In this document: in pieces, positions 37,624 through 47,288 of the stretch
Layout of the letters: every line of letters starts with the position of its first letter
Numbering within the stretch: the first letter of the stretch is position 1
Source: Haloferula rosea
GTDB lineage: Bacteria > Verrucomicrobiota > Verrucomicrobiia > Verrucomicrobiales > Akkermansiaceae
NCBI RefSeq assembly: GCF_016595525.1
Contig: NZ_JAENII010000011.1
Span: 1-64,000 of the forward strand
DNA: 64,000 nucleotides
Direction: 5' to 3'
The notes under the pieces: generated by a model
Database searches by the model: none
Told to the model about the DNA's origin: nothing
What the model saw: the letters and a program-made list of their open reading frames with translations, nothing else
Translations under genes and position numbers: made by a program

Positions 37624-37943
37624 AGCCTGCACTTGCCCTCCTACCAGTCCTCCTCGCCGCCTGCACGACCGACCCCACCAGCCCGGAAGTCGTCGGGAGG
37701 AAAATGATCGGTCTTCAAGAGAAATTCGATCTCATCGATCTCGATGGCGACGGATACCTCACCAAGAAAGAACTCATGGATGGCTTCGATGATCTCGGCG
37801 TGATCACCCAGACTCCGGAAACCGCAGACAAGATCATCGAGTTCTACGACTTCGACAAAGACGGACGCATCTCACTCCGCGAAGCCCAGTCGGGCGCCGT
37901 GACAGGGCCAGACGTCCTGATCAAGCAGTTCGAAGAAGAATAA
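37620..37943 (+). CDS. EF-hand calcium-binding lipoprotein
   Basis: The 107-residue protein has a short signal peptide with lipobox LAAC (about 11-14) and two EF-hand loops, DLDGDGYLTKKEL and DFDKDGRISLREA, both with the Asp at 1, 3, 5 and Glu at 12 that bind Ca2+. It should sit on the periplasmic side of a membrane as a calcium sensor or buffer. The start overlaps the manA stop by four bases. A role beyond calcium binding cannot be read from the sequence. Confidence 0.85.
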   Translation: MKPALALLPVLLAACTTDPTSPEVVGRKMIGLQEKFDLIDLDGDGYLTKKELMDGFDDLGVITQTPETADKIIEFYDFDKDGRISLREAQSGAVTGPDVLIKQFEEE

Positions 37944-38001
37944 GCACGCCCCATAGCGGTCGGATCCGTGGTCATGCCCACGCCCCACGGGTTCTCATGT
38001 T

Positions 38002-39405
38002 GTGAAGATCCCCACCTCCATCCTCGCGATCCTCGCTCCGATCGCCGGCCTCCACGCCACCCCGACAGGCGTGAACCTTGGCTTTGAGGACAGCCTGAAC
38101 GGTTGGACCCACTCAGGAGTGGCCATCGAATCCACCGATGTCCACGAAGGTGCCTACGCGCTCGACCTGCAGGCCGGTTGGGTCGAACAAACCCTCACCG
38201 GCTTGACCCCGGGCGTCCCGCACACACTTCAAGTCGCCTACCTCGACGCGACCCCGCTCGAGTGGGTGCTGGGTCATGCCAGGATCCTCCTCAATAGAGT
38301 GACCCTCACCGAACTCCACAACAAGCAGGACCACGAATTCCTCGATGGCATCGGCTTCGAATTTACCCCTGCCTCCAGCCAAGTCGACCTGCGAATCGAA
38401 GCAATCCCCGGAGACACCGAATCCTTCATCATCGATGACATCCGGCTAGCCGTCGGGCCTCGCCCGGCACCGCCCGCCGAGAGTTGGGCGAACCTCACCC
38501 CCATTGCCGATGCCCGCGGTGGACGCAGACTGGTCAACGGTTCCTTCGAGGCGGACGTCGGCCTGCCCGCCAATGACCCCTACAACAGCGGCCCCGACTT
38601 GGCCGACCATCTCAGCCGCTTCTCGCTTCCCGGATGGCTGGTCACCCGGGAAAACGTCGACCTCGTCTACTCCTGGCACTCCAACGCCCCCGACGGCCAG
38701 ATCGCCCTCGACGTCAGCGGCCACGGCCCCGGTGGCATCGCCCAGACCATCACCGGTCTCGCGCCCGGAGCCGTCTACACCTGCTCCTTCTACTATGCCC
38801 GTCATGGATCGTGGGGCTCGGATGACATGACCGGACAGGCACTGGCGAATGGCGTCGTGGTCGAGGAACTCGTCCGCACCAACGCGCAGGACTGGAACTC
38901 ACCCTATGAGATCAAGTCCATCCCGATGCTGGCCGACCCCTCCGGCTCGCTGACCATCGAAATCCGTTCCACCACCACCGACCTCGGCGGAAACATCCTC
39001 TACGATGACATCCGGCTGACTGAAGGAGGCGATGCCTTCCTTGCGTGGTCCCGGCACCACGGCGTCGACCCCGACCCGGATGCCAACCCGGATACCGATC
39101 CCTACCCGCACGAATTCGAGTTTCTGCTAGATCAGGATCCCCTCAATCCCGATCCCGCCATCGTGCCCACCGTCAGCAACGGCCAGCACATCCTTGAAGT
39201 CCCTCTCCATGGCGCCGCCCTCGCCCAGGGCTATCAACTCGATCTCCAAGCCAGCACCGACCTCAGCGGCTGGGCTTCCGCTTCCACCTTCGGCGTGACC
39301 ATTCAAAGCGACACATCCTCGACGACAAGCAGCGGAGTCCGGCGCTATCTGCTTCCTTCCGGTCTCGATGCCTTCTTCGTCCAGCTGGTCCTCACACGAC
39401 CCTGA
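38002..39405 (+). CDS. Secreted protein with DUF642-like carbohydrate-binding modules
   Basis: The 467-residue protein starts at a GTG with a signal peptide (about 1-18). A beta module around a NLGFEDSLNGW motif (about 20-150) is followed by a DUF642/CBM-like module (about 170-345) with LVNGSFEADVG, an LPGW strand, IALDVSGHGPGGIAQT and YDDIRLTEGG. These folds usually bind polysaccharide. The C-terminus shows an Asp/Pro-rich calcium-like stretch (HGVDPDPDANPD) and the recurrent tail (LQASTDLSGWASA then FFVQLVLTRP). No catalytic motif is visible, so an adhesin or wall-binding role is likely. Confidence 0.72.
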   Translation: MKIPTSILAILAPIAGLHATPTGVNLGFEDSLNGWTHSGVAIESTDVHEGAYALDLQAGWVEQTLTGLTPGVPHTLQVAYLDATPLEWVLGHARILLNRVTLTELHNKQDHEFLDGIGFEFTPASSQVDLRIEAIPGDTESFIIDDIRLAVGPRPAPPAESWANLTPIADARGGRRLVNGSFEADVGLPANDPYNSGPDLADHLSRFSLPGWLVTRENVDLVYSWHSNAPDGQIALDVSGHGPGGIAQTITGLAPGAVYTCSFYYARHGSWGSDDMTGQALANGVVVEELVRTNAQDWNSPYEIKSIPMLADPSGSLTIEIRSTTTDLGGNILYDDIRLTEGGDAFLAWSRHHGVDPDPDANPDTDPYPHEFEFLLDQDPLNPDPAIVPTVSNGQHILEVPLHGAALAQGYQLDLQASTDLSGWASASTFGVTIQSDTSSTTSSGVRRYLLPSGLDAFFVQLVLTRP

Positions 39406-39492
39406 TCCATCACGATGCCGCACCGGGCTCGCGGGAATCTTGTCTCATTCATCGGTCGACATTCGGAAATCGTCGGCCATCATGCGCCGTTC

Positions 39493-42198
39493 ATGCAGTC
39501 ACCCATCCCCGGCCAACGCTGGATCTCCACTTCCGAACCCGCCCTCGGACTAGGCATTGTTCTCAATACGGAACACAACCGGGTCGAACTCCACTTCCCC
39601 GCCGCCGAGGAGACCCGCATGTATGCGCTCGACAGCGCTCCCCTCGTTCGCGTCCGCTTCAAGCCCGGAGACGAGATCGCCGACCACAAGGGCACCGAAT
39701 TCGTCGTCGAGAAGGTCGAAGAGAAAGATGAGCTCCTCACCTATTTCGGCAACGGCATCGAATTGTCCGAAGCCGCCCTCCTTGATTCCCTCAGCTTCAC
39801 TTCACCGGAAGACCGACTGCTCGCCGGCCTGTGCGACGAACCCCGGGACTTCGACCTCCGCCTGCGCACGCTCGGTTGGAACAGCAAGCTGCGCAAATCC
39901 CCCGCACGCGGATTCTGCGGAGCGCGCATCGACCTGATCCCCCACCAGCTCTCCATTGTCGGGGAAACCACACGACGGCTGCACCCCCGCGTCCTCCTGG
40001 CCGATGAGGTCGGCCTCGGCAAGACCATCGAGGCCTGCCTGATCCTCCACCACCTCCACCTGACGGGTCGCGCCGGCCGCATCCTCATCCTCGTTCCCGA
40101 AGCACTGATCCACCAGTGGTTCGTCGAACTGCTTCGTCGGTTCAACCTGCTCTTCGCCCTGTTCGACGAAGAACGCTGCGCCTCGATCTCCGCCCACGAC
40201 GCCGAGGCCAACCCATTCCTCGATTCCCAGCTCATTCTCGCCAGCACCGATTTCCTCAGCAACAGCCCCGTTCGTGCCGAACAGGCGCGCGCTTCGGGCT
40301 TCGATCTGCTCATCGTTGATGAAGCCCACCACCTCGAGTGGTCGCCCGAGGAAGCATCCGCGGAATACGAGATGGTCGAATCGCTTGCCACAGTGATCCC
40401 ATCACTCCTTCTCCTCACCGCCACTCCACAGCAACTCGGACCGGCCGGCCACTTCGCCCGCCTCCGCCTGCTCGACCCCGAACGCTACGGCGACCTTAGT
40501 AGTTTCCTCGCCGAGGCGGAATCCTACGCCCCTCTCGCGCGTATCGTCGAAGCACTGAAGGCAGGCGACCTCCCCGACGGTATCGAAGCCTTCGCCGAGC
40601 GTTCACCTCAGGCCAAGTCTCTGATTGAAAGGCTTCGGGACGGCGATGAATCAGCACGCACCGACTTGATCACCGAACTGGTCGATGGATTCGGCACAGG
40701 ACGGGTCCTCTTCCGCAATACCCGCGAACAACTGACCGGCTTCCCCGAGCGCAACCCAACCCTTCACCCGATGGCACCGGGAGAATCCCCCTACCAATGG
40801 CTGGCCGGCCTCCTGCGCTCGCTGCCGGAGGATGAAAAGGTTCTCCTGATCACCAGCTCGCCCGAGGCCGCCATCACGACCCGGGAAAAACTGCTCGAGG
40901 AAATGCACATCGAGTCCGCCCTCTTCCACGAGGACCTCAGCCTGATCGAGCGCGACCGGAATGCCGCATGGTTCGCCCAGGAAGAAGGCGCCCGCATCCT
41001 TCTCTCTTCGGAAATCGGAAGTGAGGGACGGAACTTTCAGTTTGCCCGTCACCTCGTGCTCTTCGGGCTGCCACAGGACCCCGAACTCCTCGAACAAAGG
41101 ATCGGACGCCTCGACCGCATCGGCCAGACCGGCACCATCAACATTCACGTCCCCTACGGTGTCGACAGCCCGTCGGAACTTCACGCCCGCTGGTTGCACG
41201 AAGGGCTCGATGCCTTCACCCACCCACTCAAAGGCGCCACCACGCTCGCCGAAGAACTCCTCCCGGAACTCGCCGGACACCTCGGTGGAGACGCCGATGA
41301 AACCTTCGACACCTTCCTCGATCGCTCCCGCCAGCGAGCCGCAGAAGTCGCCACGGAGCTCTCCACCGGCCACGACCGTCTCCTCGAACTCAGCGCCCCC
41401 GACCCGGCGGATGCCGAGGCCCTGATCGCCACGATCAAGGCTCAGGATGAAGATCCGAAATTCGAGAAATTCACCGTCCGCCTGTTCGACCGACTCGGAC
41501 TGGAAGTCTCCGATCTGGCACTGCGCTCCTACCACTTCAAACGAGGACAGCGCCTGAGCGAAGCCTTCGCCGACCTCCCGGAAGAAGGACTTTCCGCCAC
41601 CTTCGACCGGGAAGAATCGCTCTCCCGCGAAGACCTTGCCCAGATCAGCCTCGACCACCCGATGGTGCGCGGGGCCATCGACCATCTGCTGAGCTCCGAA
41701 ACAGGCAATGCCAGCTTCGCACGGTGGGAAACCGGTCAGGGCCGTGCCATCTTCCTCGAAGCATGCTACGTGCTCGAAACGCTCGCCCCCGAACGACTTC
41801 ACATCGAACGCTTCCTTCCCCCCAGTGCCCTGCGCATCATGGTCGACCACCGCGGCACCAACCTCTCGGGCAGCAAGGTGAAGATGCAGCTTCAGAAAGG
41901 GGACGCCCGACGCCTGGTGACTCAGCCCGCCTTCCGTCGCGATATCCTCCCGAAGCTCCTCGCAGATGCCAAGGGGTTCGCCGATGAGGCTGCCAAGCCC
42001 ATCCTTTCTGAGGCGAAGAAAGCCGCCAAGGCCACCTTCAAAGCAGAGATCGATCGACTCGAAGACCTCGCTCAGCGCAACCCACAAGTCAGCCCTGCGG
42101 AGATCCAAGCGCTTGAGACCACACGCGACGATTCGCTGGAAGCCCTCAAGTCATCCCGACTGCGACTCGACAGCATCAGGGTGATCTGGCGGACCTGA
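39493..42198 (+). CDS. rapA: RapA-like SNF2-family ATPase
   Basis: The 901-residue protein has the RapA N-terminus (GQRWISTSEPALGLGIV), SNF2 helicase motif I ADEVGLGKT (Lys near 178), the DEAH box DEAHHLEW (Asp near 276), motif III LTATPQQ and the C-terminal GSEGRNFQFA and RIGRLDRIGQ motifs. It is close in length to E. coli RapA (968), which recycles RNA polymerase. I chose the ATG at 39493 rather than the earlier one at 39415 because it matches the family start. It ends one base before the convergent halogenase-like stop. Confidence 0.9.
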   Translation: MQSPIPGQRWISTSEPALGLGIVLNTEHNRVELHFPAAEETRMYALDSAPLVRVRFKPGDEIADHKGTEFVVEKVEEKDELLTYFGNGIELSEAALLDSLSFTSPEDRLLAGLCDEPRDFDLRLRTLGWNSKLRKSPARGFCGARIDLIPHQLSIVGETTRRLHPRVLLADEVGLGKTIEACLILHHLHLTGRAGRILILVPEALIHQWFVELLRRFNLLFALFDEERCASISAHDAEANPFLDSQLILASTDFLSNSPVRAEQARASGFDLLIVDEAHHLEWSPEEASAEYEMVESLATVIPSLLLLTATPQQLGPAGHFARLRLLDPERYGDLSSFLAEAESYAPLARIVEALKAGDLPDGIEAFAERSPQAKSLIERLRDGDESARTDLITELVDGFGTGRVLFRNTREQLTGFPERNPTLHPMAPGESPYQWLAGLLRSLPEDEKVLLITSSPEAAITTREKLLEEMHIESALFHEDLSLIERDRNAAWFAQEEGARILLSSEIGSEGRNFQFARHLVLFGLPQDPELLEQRIGRLDRIGQTGTINIHVPYGVDSPSELHARWLHEGLDAFTHPLKGATTLAEELLPELAGHLGGDADETFDTFLDRSRQRAAEVATELSTGHDRLLELSAPDPADAEALIATIKAQDEDPKFEKFTVRLFDRLGLEVSDLALRSYHFKRGQRLSEAFADLPEEGLSATFDREESLSREDLAQISLDHPMVRGAIDHLLSSETGNASFARWETGQGRAIFLEACYVLETLAPERLHIERFLPPSALRIMVDHRGTNLSGSKVKMQLQKGDARRLVTQPAFRRDILPKLLADAKGFADEAAKPILSEAKKAAKATFKAEIDRLEDLAQRNPQVSPAEIQALETTRDDSLEALKSSRLRLDSIRVIWRT

Positions 42199-42199
42199 A

Positions 42200-43525
42200 T
42201 CAGGCAGTCGCCTTCGCCGGTTCGTTGCTCGCTTGAACCGCGTAGTATTCAGGTGGCTCGGTGTCCCACACCAGGTGCTTCGAGGTGAACTCGATGAGCT
42301 TCTGCCCATAGCGGCTGCGCGTACTGACCCCGGACACCATGCGGGTGATGTTCGCGCTCAGGTGTTTCTCCATCATCGCAGGAAGCGCCCACTTCTTGTA
42401 GGTCTCCTTGAGCTTCGTGCCTCCCTCATACATCGAGAACATCCGCCCATCGTAGAAATACTCGATGATCTCGCCCCAAGCCGCATGCCAGTCGCGCATC
42501 TCCGACTCGATGGCCGAAAATCCAGCCGCCAGTTTCTTCGCATCATCCAGCACCGACGGCCCACGCTTGAACACCTTCTCGTCGAGGATCTCCGCCATGT
42601 GCATGGCCATGAACAATCCGGGTGAGAGCATCGGATCGACGAAACCAAAGGAATCTCCCACGGCAATCCAGCCGGGACCGTGGGCCCGCTCGGAGATCAA
42701 CTGGTAATTCGTGTAGGTCATCACGTCGGTAACCCGCTTCCTTCCTTCTCCCGCCTTCTTCAGGATCGGCTCGGCATCGATGATGCCGTTGAGTCGTTCC
42801 TCCGGCGTCGAGCCGTGCTGCTGGGCAACCGACTTGTCGACCACCACGCCCACCGACAAGCGCCCGGGAAGCGGAATGCGCCACGACCAGCCGTGCTCCA
42901 GAATGGACAGCACCACCTGCCCGTCCACCGTGCTCTCCGCATCGAAATCCTCGAAGTGGGCGAAATAGGCGACGTCGTTGCGATTCCCACGCTCGCTCTT
43001 CAAGCCAAGCGTCTTTGAAAACAACCTCGTCCGACCGGTGGAATCCACCAACAGCTTCGGATGCTCACCGTTCATCCCCGCCGCCGTCAGGCTCTCCTCG
43101 GCCAGCTGGATCTCGCGAGCTCCCTCGCCCTTCTCCACCTTCGCCCGATGGTGGACGAACTCCACCCCGAGCTCCTCGGCACGCGTCCGCAGCAGGTTGT
43201 CATACTCAGGCCGGGGGATGTTGTAGGCGTAGTTCGGCGTCTTTCCCAGGACCCCCTCGGGGAAAAGGAAATCGAGCCTTTGGCCACCGCGGTGCATGAA
43301 GGCCACTCCCGGCTTGAATTGGGAGAATTCCTTCACCCGATCCTCGATGCCGAGTCGACGCATCAGATTCACCACCGTAGGCAGCAGCGATTCGCCGACC
43401 AGAAGATCGGGCCGCTTGTCATCGTCGAAGACTACGACCCTGAATCCCCGCTCACGCAGAAGCGCTCCCAAGGTGCACCCGGCCGGACCCGCTCCCAAAA
43501 TCGCCACATCGACTGCCTTACTCAC
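42200..43525 (-). CDS. FAD-dependent monooxygenase/halogenase-like protein
   Basis: The 441-residue protein has the FAD Rossmann motif GAGPAG (11-16), a GESLLP motif (44-49), and GWSWRIP (about 211-217), which fits the WxWxIP signature of flavin-dependent halogenases. A second FAD motif, GDSFGFVDPMLSPGL, follows. Lys71 in FKPGVAF is a candidate for the halogenase lysine. It would need an external reductase to supply FADH2. The same broad family includes geranylgeranyl reductases and other oxidoreductases, so halogenation is a hypothesis. The gene is alone and divergent from the M50 protease. Confidence 0.72.
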   Translation of the reverse strand: MSKAVDVAILGAGPAGCTLGALLRERGFRVVVFDDDKRPDLLVGESLLPTVVNLMRRLGIEDRVKEFSQFKPGVAFMHRGGQRLDFLFPEGVLGKTPNYAYNIPRPEYDNLLRTRAEELGVEFVHHRAKVEKGEGAREIQLAEESLTAAGMNGEHPKLLVDSTGRTRLFSKTLGLKSERGNRNDVAYFAHFEDFDAESTVDGQVVLSILEHGWSWRIPLPGRLSVGVVVDKSVAQQHGSTPEERLNGIIDAEPILKKAGEGRKRVTDVMTYTNYQLISERAHGPGWIAVGDSFGFVDPMLSPGLFMAMHMAEILDEKVFKRGPSVLDDAKKLAAGFSAIESEMRDWHAAWGEIIEYFYDGRMFSMYEGGTKLKETYKKWALPAMMEKHLSANITRMVSGVSTRSRYGQKLIEFTSKHLVWDTEPPEYYAVQASNEPAKATA

Positions 43526-43618
43526 AAGCCATTCCTAGGCTCATATCGGCTTTCGCGCAAGCGCACCTCCTTTCGCATTCGACAATCCGGCACTCCTGCC
43601 CGAAAGCTTCCCACCACA

Positions 43619-44335
43619 ATGATCCGCTTCACCCTCTTCCGAGTGCCCATCGAGATTCAGCCATGGTTCTGGATCACCGGCGCCCTCATCGGCGGAGCGA
43701 TCGGCACCACCGATCAGATCGGCCTGATGCGGCTGCTGATTTTCATGGCAGTCATGACGATCTCCATCCTCGTCCACGAGTTCGGACACGCTCTGACCGG
43801 CCGCTACCTCGGCGGTGGATCGCCACGCATCGTCCTCTGGGCATTCGGAGGTATGGCCTACAACCAGGGCGCCCGCCTCAGCCGGAATCACCTGTTCTGG
43901 ATGATCTTCATGGGCCCCGCCGCCGGTTTCATCCTCCTCGCGCTCACCCTGGCCGTCGTCTTCCTCATCTACGGCGTCCAGGGAGGCACCTGGCTGACCA
44001 CACTGATCATCTTCAATGAGCCCGTGGGGGATCCGACCATCGAGGCACTGACCCTCCTGCGAGACCACCTGCCCCGCTTCTTCATCCTCGATGCCCTCAT
44101 CTGGATCAATTTCTGGTGGAGCGTGCTGAACCTCATCCCCGTCCTGCCGCTCGACGGTGGCCGGATTGCCGAGCTCTACGTGACCCCCCGTCACAAGGCC
44201 CTGCTCATTTCCGCCATCACCGGGGCCACCGTGGCAGCCGTCGCCTGGATCGGCTTCGACCGGCTCTACACCGCCGTGCTCTTCGGCTATCTCGCCTTCC
44301 GCAATTACAAGGACTACCAGTCGAAAAAGTGGTGA
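43619..44335 (+). CDS. M50-family site-2 protease (intramembrane metalloprotease)
   Basis: The 238-residue protein has several transmembrane helices, with the zinc-binding HEFGH (His53, Glu54, His57) in one and the third ligand in NLIPVLPLDGGR (Asp179) in a later helix. This is the core layout of site-2 proteases that cleave membrane-spanning anti-sigma factors or similar. It has no PDZ or CBS domain, so it is a minimal form, perhaps a rhomboid-like housekeeping type. The ATG at 43619 gives a clean start; the frame upstream overlaps the divergent halogenase-like gene. Confidence 0.9.
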   Translation: MIRFTLFRVPIEIQPWFWITGALIGGAIGTTDQIGLMRLLIFMAVMTISILVHEFGHALTGRYLGGGSPRIVLWAFGGMAYNQGARLSRNHLFWMIFMGPAAGFILLALTLAVVFLIYGVQGGTWLTTLIIFNEPVGDPTIEALTLLRDHLPRFFILDALIWINFWWSVLNLIPVLPLDGGRIAELYVTPRHKALLISAITGATVAAVAWIGFDRLYTAVLFGYLAFRNYKDYQSKKW

Positions 44336-44339
44336 TCGC

Positions 44340-45119
44340 TCACCACAGCATCCGGATCGCGGCCAGCGTCGCGAATCCGATGATCATCCACTCGAAGACC
44401 TTCTGAGGGACCCGCTGGAGGAAATACTTCCCCAGAAAAATCCCGCAAAGCACCCCGGGAGCGAGCAGCAGGTTCTGCCACAGGGTGTCCACCCCGATGA
44501 ATCCGAGATTCTGATTCAGCGGCAGCTTGATGATGTTGATCAGGAGGAAGAATCGCGCGCCGATCCCGATCAGCTCCATCTTGGGCACCCGCTTCGACAG
44601 CAGGTACAGCTGGAAGACCGGCCCCGCCGCGTTGGCCAAGAGGGTCGTGATCCCCGCCGCCACGCCTGCCCCATTTCCGAATGCCCGGTGCTCCGCCATC
44701 TTGAGCAGAAGATCCGGCTTCCACGCCCGCAACAGCTGCAGCCCCAGGAGCACCAAAATGGTCCAGCCGATCAACTGCCGGGCCATCTCTTGGGAAAGCT
44801 CCCTCATCAGCCACCAGCCGATCGCCAAGCCCACCAAGGCAGCCGGCAACAGCCTCCAGACATCCTTCCAACTTCCATGTTTCCTGAAGGCCGGATAGAC
44901 CATCACGTCCGCAAGAATCAAAAGCGGCAAGGCAAAGCCCGCCTGCTCCCTCGGCCCGTAGAGATCGGCAAAGATCGCGATCGAGATCAACGAGGTCCCG
45001 CTGAAGCCCGCCTTGGCCACACCAATGCAGAACGCTGCAAGCAGCGCCAAGGTCCACTCGTCCCATCCCTCAAGCACGAGGTCACGCTGCGGCGCACCCT
45101 CGCGAACTCCAAGCCCCAA
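44340..45119 (-). CDS. TauE/SafE-family permease
   Basis: The 259-residue protein has seven or eight hydrophobic segments. The first is preceded by a short polar stretch and contains the GVAKAGFSG motif typical of TauE/SafE (DUF81) proteins, repeated more weakly in the second half (GVAAGITTLLANAAGP). Such carriers export sulfite or sulfoacetate, or import other anions. The neighbours do not indicate the substrate. The first 14 residues look unrelated to the family, so translation might start at the GTG at 45077 instead of the ATG at 45119. Confidence 0.83.
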   Translation of the reverse strand: MGLGVREGAPQRDLVLEGWDEWTLALLAAFCIGVAKAGFSGTSLISIAIFADLYGPREQAGFALPLLILADVMVYPAFRKHGSWKDVWRLLPAALVGLAIGWWLMRELSQEMARQLIGWTILVLLGLQLLRAWKPDLLLKMAEHRAFGNGAGVAAGITTLLANAAGPVFQLYLLSKRVPKMELIGIGARFFLLINIIKLPLNQNLGFIGVDTLWQNLLLAPGVLCGIFLGKYFLQRVPQKVFEWMIIGFATLAAIRMLW

Positions 45120-45217
45120 TCACCCCATGCCCGACATTCACCCCACGGGAGTGGCCTGAGGAGCGACAAGCCCGGCGAAGATTCCCCGCCGGCGATGCCG
45201 CCCCTCCAACCAAAGTC

Positions 45218-45583
45218 TCACCACCCGAACACACGCATCATGATCATCGTCGTCACGACACCGATCACCCCAAGCCAGAACAGACCGATCGACCACGATC
45301 CGAGTTGGCGCTGCCCACCGGACAGGCTCGACGACATGATCCCGAACAAGTGAACCCCAATGAGCGAGACCGGGAATGAGTGCCGGCTCCACTCCAGCAC
45401 CGGCCCCAGGAATTCAGGACGCCAATTGAGGAGTCCGGTGATCGTGCTCACCGAGGAAACCAGCCAGCACTGACCCAGGAAAACCAAGGAGATCACCCCG
45501 AGGACCAGGCTGATCCGCATCGACCCCTCATCCACCGGAGGCGAAGAGGAGGTCCCGAGCACGGGCATCGGCACCGTGTTCAT
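45218..45583 (-). CDS. Hypothetical small membrane protein
   Basis: I do not recognise this 121-residue protein. It has two or three hydrophobic segments at about 22-46, 57-78 and 98-118. The ATG at 45583 is preferred because the residues upstream of it are highly basic and without order, but the frame stays open to 45742 and 45850. It lies 98 bases upstream of the TauE/SafE gene on the same strand and is divergent from argG. Confidence 0.5.
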   Translation of the reverse strand: MNTVPMPVLGTSSSPPVDEGSMRISLVLGVISLVFLGQCWLVSSVSTITGLLNWRPEFLGPVLEWSRHSFPVSLIGVHLFGIMSSSLSGGQRQLGSWSIGLFWLGVIGVVTTMIMMRVFGW

Positions 45584-45899
45584 CGTCCGCTGCCCCCGCC
45601 CCTCCGGTACTTCTCCATAGAGGAATTTCACCGATGGCTCGCGCCGGGGGCGATCATCCTCTCGCCGACGATCCTTGTGCCGGATCGGAAACTGAGGAGT
45701 TGGATCGCGGAAGACCCGCTGGGTAACACCGATGGTTTTCATAACGCCCCAGAGCCTGAATCCACCCCGGAAATCCCGCCATGGGAAGCGGATCGCATTT
45801 TTGGAATCACCCGCCGACCAAGGTCCCGACCAGCCCGCACCAGACACCACACATTTTGGTGTTTTCAGCGCCGCGATTCCGCCCTACCCCTGCTCCGCC
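45584..45899. other. 316-base gap with the divergent argG promoter region
   Basis: I see no confident gene here. The minus-strand frame of the small membrane protein stays open through most of the gap, so a longer N-terminus is possible. The right part must hold the argG promoter. No riboswitch, attenuator or terminator stem is evident. Confidence 0.4.
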
Positions 45900-47180
45900 A
45901 TGAAAATCGTCGTCGCATACTCGGGAGGCCTCGATACCTCCGTCCTCCTCCTCTGGCTTAAGGAAAAGTACAACGCCGAAATCATCGCCTACTGCTCCGA
46001 CTGCGGACAAGGCGACGAACTCGACGGTCTCGAAGCCAAGGCCCTCAGCACCGGCGCCTCGAAGTGCTACATCGATGACCAGAAGGAAGAGTTCGCCCGC
46101 GACTACATCTTTCCGATGTTCCAAGCCAACGCCATCTACGAAGGCCGCTATCTGCTCGGCACCTCCATCGCCCGCCCGTGCATCACCAAGGGCATGGTCG
46201 ACGTCGCCCTGAAGGAAGGCGCCGATGCCATCGCCCACGGCGCGACCGGCAAGGGCAACGACCAGGTCCGCTTCGAACTATCCGCCGCAGCCCTCGCTCC
46301 CGACATCAAGATCATCGCTCCATGGCGCGATGCTGAATTCCGCGCCCAATTCCCGGGCCGGAAGGAAATGATCGAGTATGCCGAAGCCCACAACATCCCG
46401 GTGAAGGCATCGATGAAGAAGCCCTACTCGATGGACCGCAACCTCCTGCACATCTCTTTCGAAGCCGGCGCTCTCGAAGACACCTGGTATGACGCCACCG
46501 GCGAGGCCGACCGCGACATGTACGTGCTCTCCGTTTCCCCGGAAGACGCACCGGACACCCCGCAGTATGTCCAGTTCCTCTTCGACAAGGGCAACATCAT
46601 CGGACTTCAGACCGAAGGCCTTGCCGAACTCATCACCGAACTCGGCGACTTCGAAGTCCAGGGCGAAAAGGACGGCTACACCCTTCTCACTCCTTACGGG
46701 ATCATGCGCGTGCTCAATTTCCTCGGCGGCAAGCACGGCATCGGCCGTGTCGACATCGTCGAGAACCGCTTCGTCGGCATGAAGTCCCGCGGCATCTACG
46801 AGACTCCCGGTGGCACCATCATCCTCGCCGCCCATCAGGACCTCGAGACCCTGGTCATGGATCGGGATCTCCAACAGACGCGCGACACCCTGATCCCCAA
46901 GTATGCCCAACTCGTCTACAACGGATTCTGGTTCGCTCCTGAACGGGAAGCCATCCAGGCCCTCGTCACCGAAAGCCAGAAAAAGGTCTCCGGTGAGGTC
47001 CGAATGAAGCTCTACAAGGGCAACGTCATGCAGGCCGGACGCCGCAGCCCGCACAGCCTCTATGACGAGGACGTCGCCACCATGGAGGGTGGACAGGAGG
47101 AAGCCTACAACCAGGACGACGCCACCGGCTTCATCGCTCTGAACGCCCTGCGCCTGAAGGCCAACGCACGTCAGAAGTAA
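45900..47180 (+). CDS. argG: Argininosuccinate synthase
   Basis: The 426-residue protein is a clear ArgG. It has the PP-loop AYSGGLDTS at residues 5-13, [11 protein letters not shown] for citrulline binding, the [15 protein letters not shown] motif and the [10 protein letters not shown] block. It joins citrulline and aspartate using ATP in arginine synthesis. The ATG at 45900 gives the conserved [12 protein letters not shown] start. It is monocistronic, ending about 50 bases before a strong terminator. Confidence 0.97.
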   Translation: MKIVVAYSGGLDTSVLLLWLKEKYNAEIIAYCSDCGQGDELDGLEAKALSTGASKCYIDDQKEEFARDYIFPMFQANAIYEGRYLLGTSIARPCITKGMVDVALKEGADAIAHGATGKGNDQVRFELSAAALAPDIKIIAPWRDAEFRAQFPGRKEMIEYAEAHNIPVKASMKKPYSMDRNLLHISFEAGALEDTWYDATGEADRDMYVLSVSPEDAPDTPQYVQFLFDKGNIIGLQTEGLAELITELGDFEVQGEKDGYTLLTPYGIMRVLNFLGGKHGIGRVDIVENRFVGMKSRGIYETPGGTIILAAHQDLETLVMDRDLQQTRDTLIPKYAQLVYNGFWFAPEREAIQALVTESQKKVSGEVRMKLYKGNVMQAGRRSPHSLYDEDVATMEGGQEEAYNQDDATGFIALNALRLKANARQK

Positions 47181-47227
47181 GCCCCCCGAGAGGCAATGCG
47201 AACCGCATTCCCTCGCTCTCTCACATC

Positions 47228-47260
47228 GCCCGCAGTGCCTCATCGGCCTGCGGGCTTTTT
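47228..47260 (+). terminator. Rho-independent terminator after argG
   Basis: A perfect eight-base-pair stem GCCCGCAG/CTGCGGGC with a 12-base loop is followed by five T residues. It lies 48 bases past the argG stop and 29 bases before the end of the convergent amylase gene. Confidence 0.9.
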
Positions 47261-47288
47261 CGTGGCCCGAACCGCCCGATCACATCCT

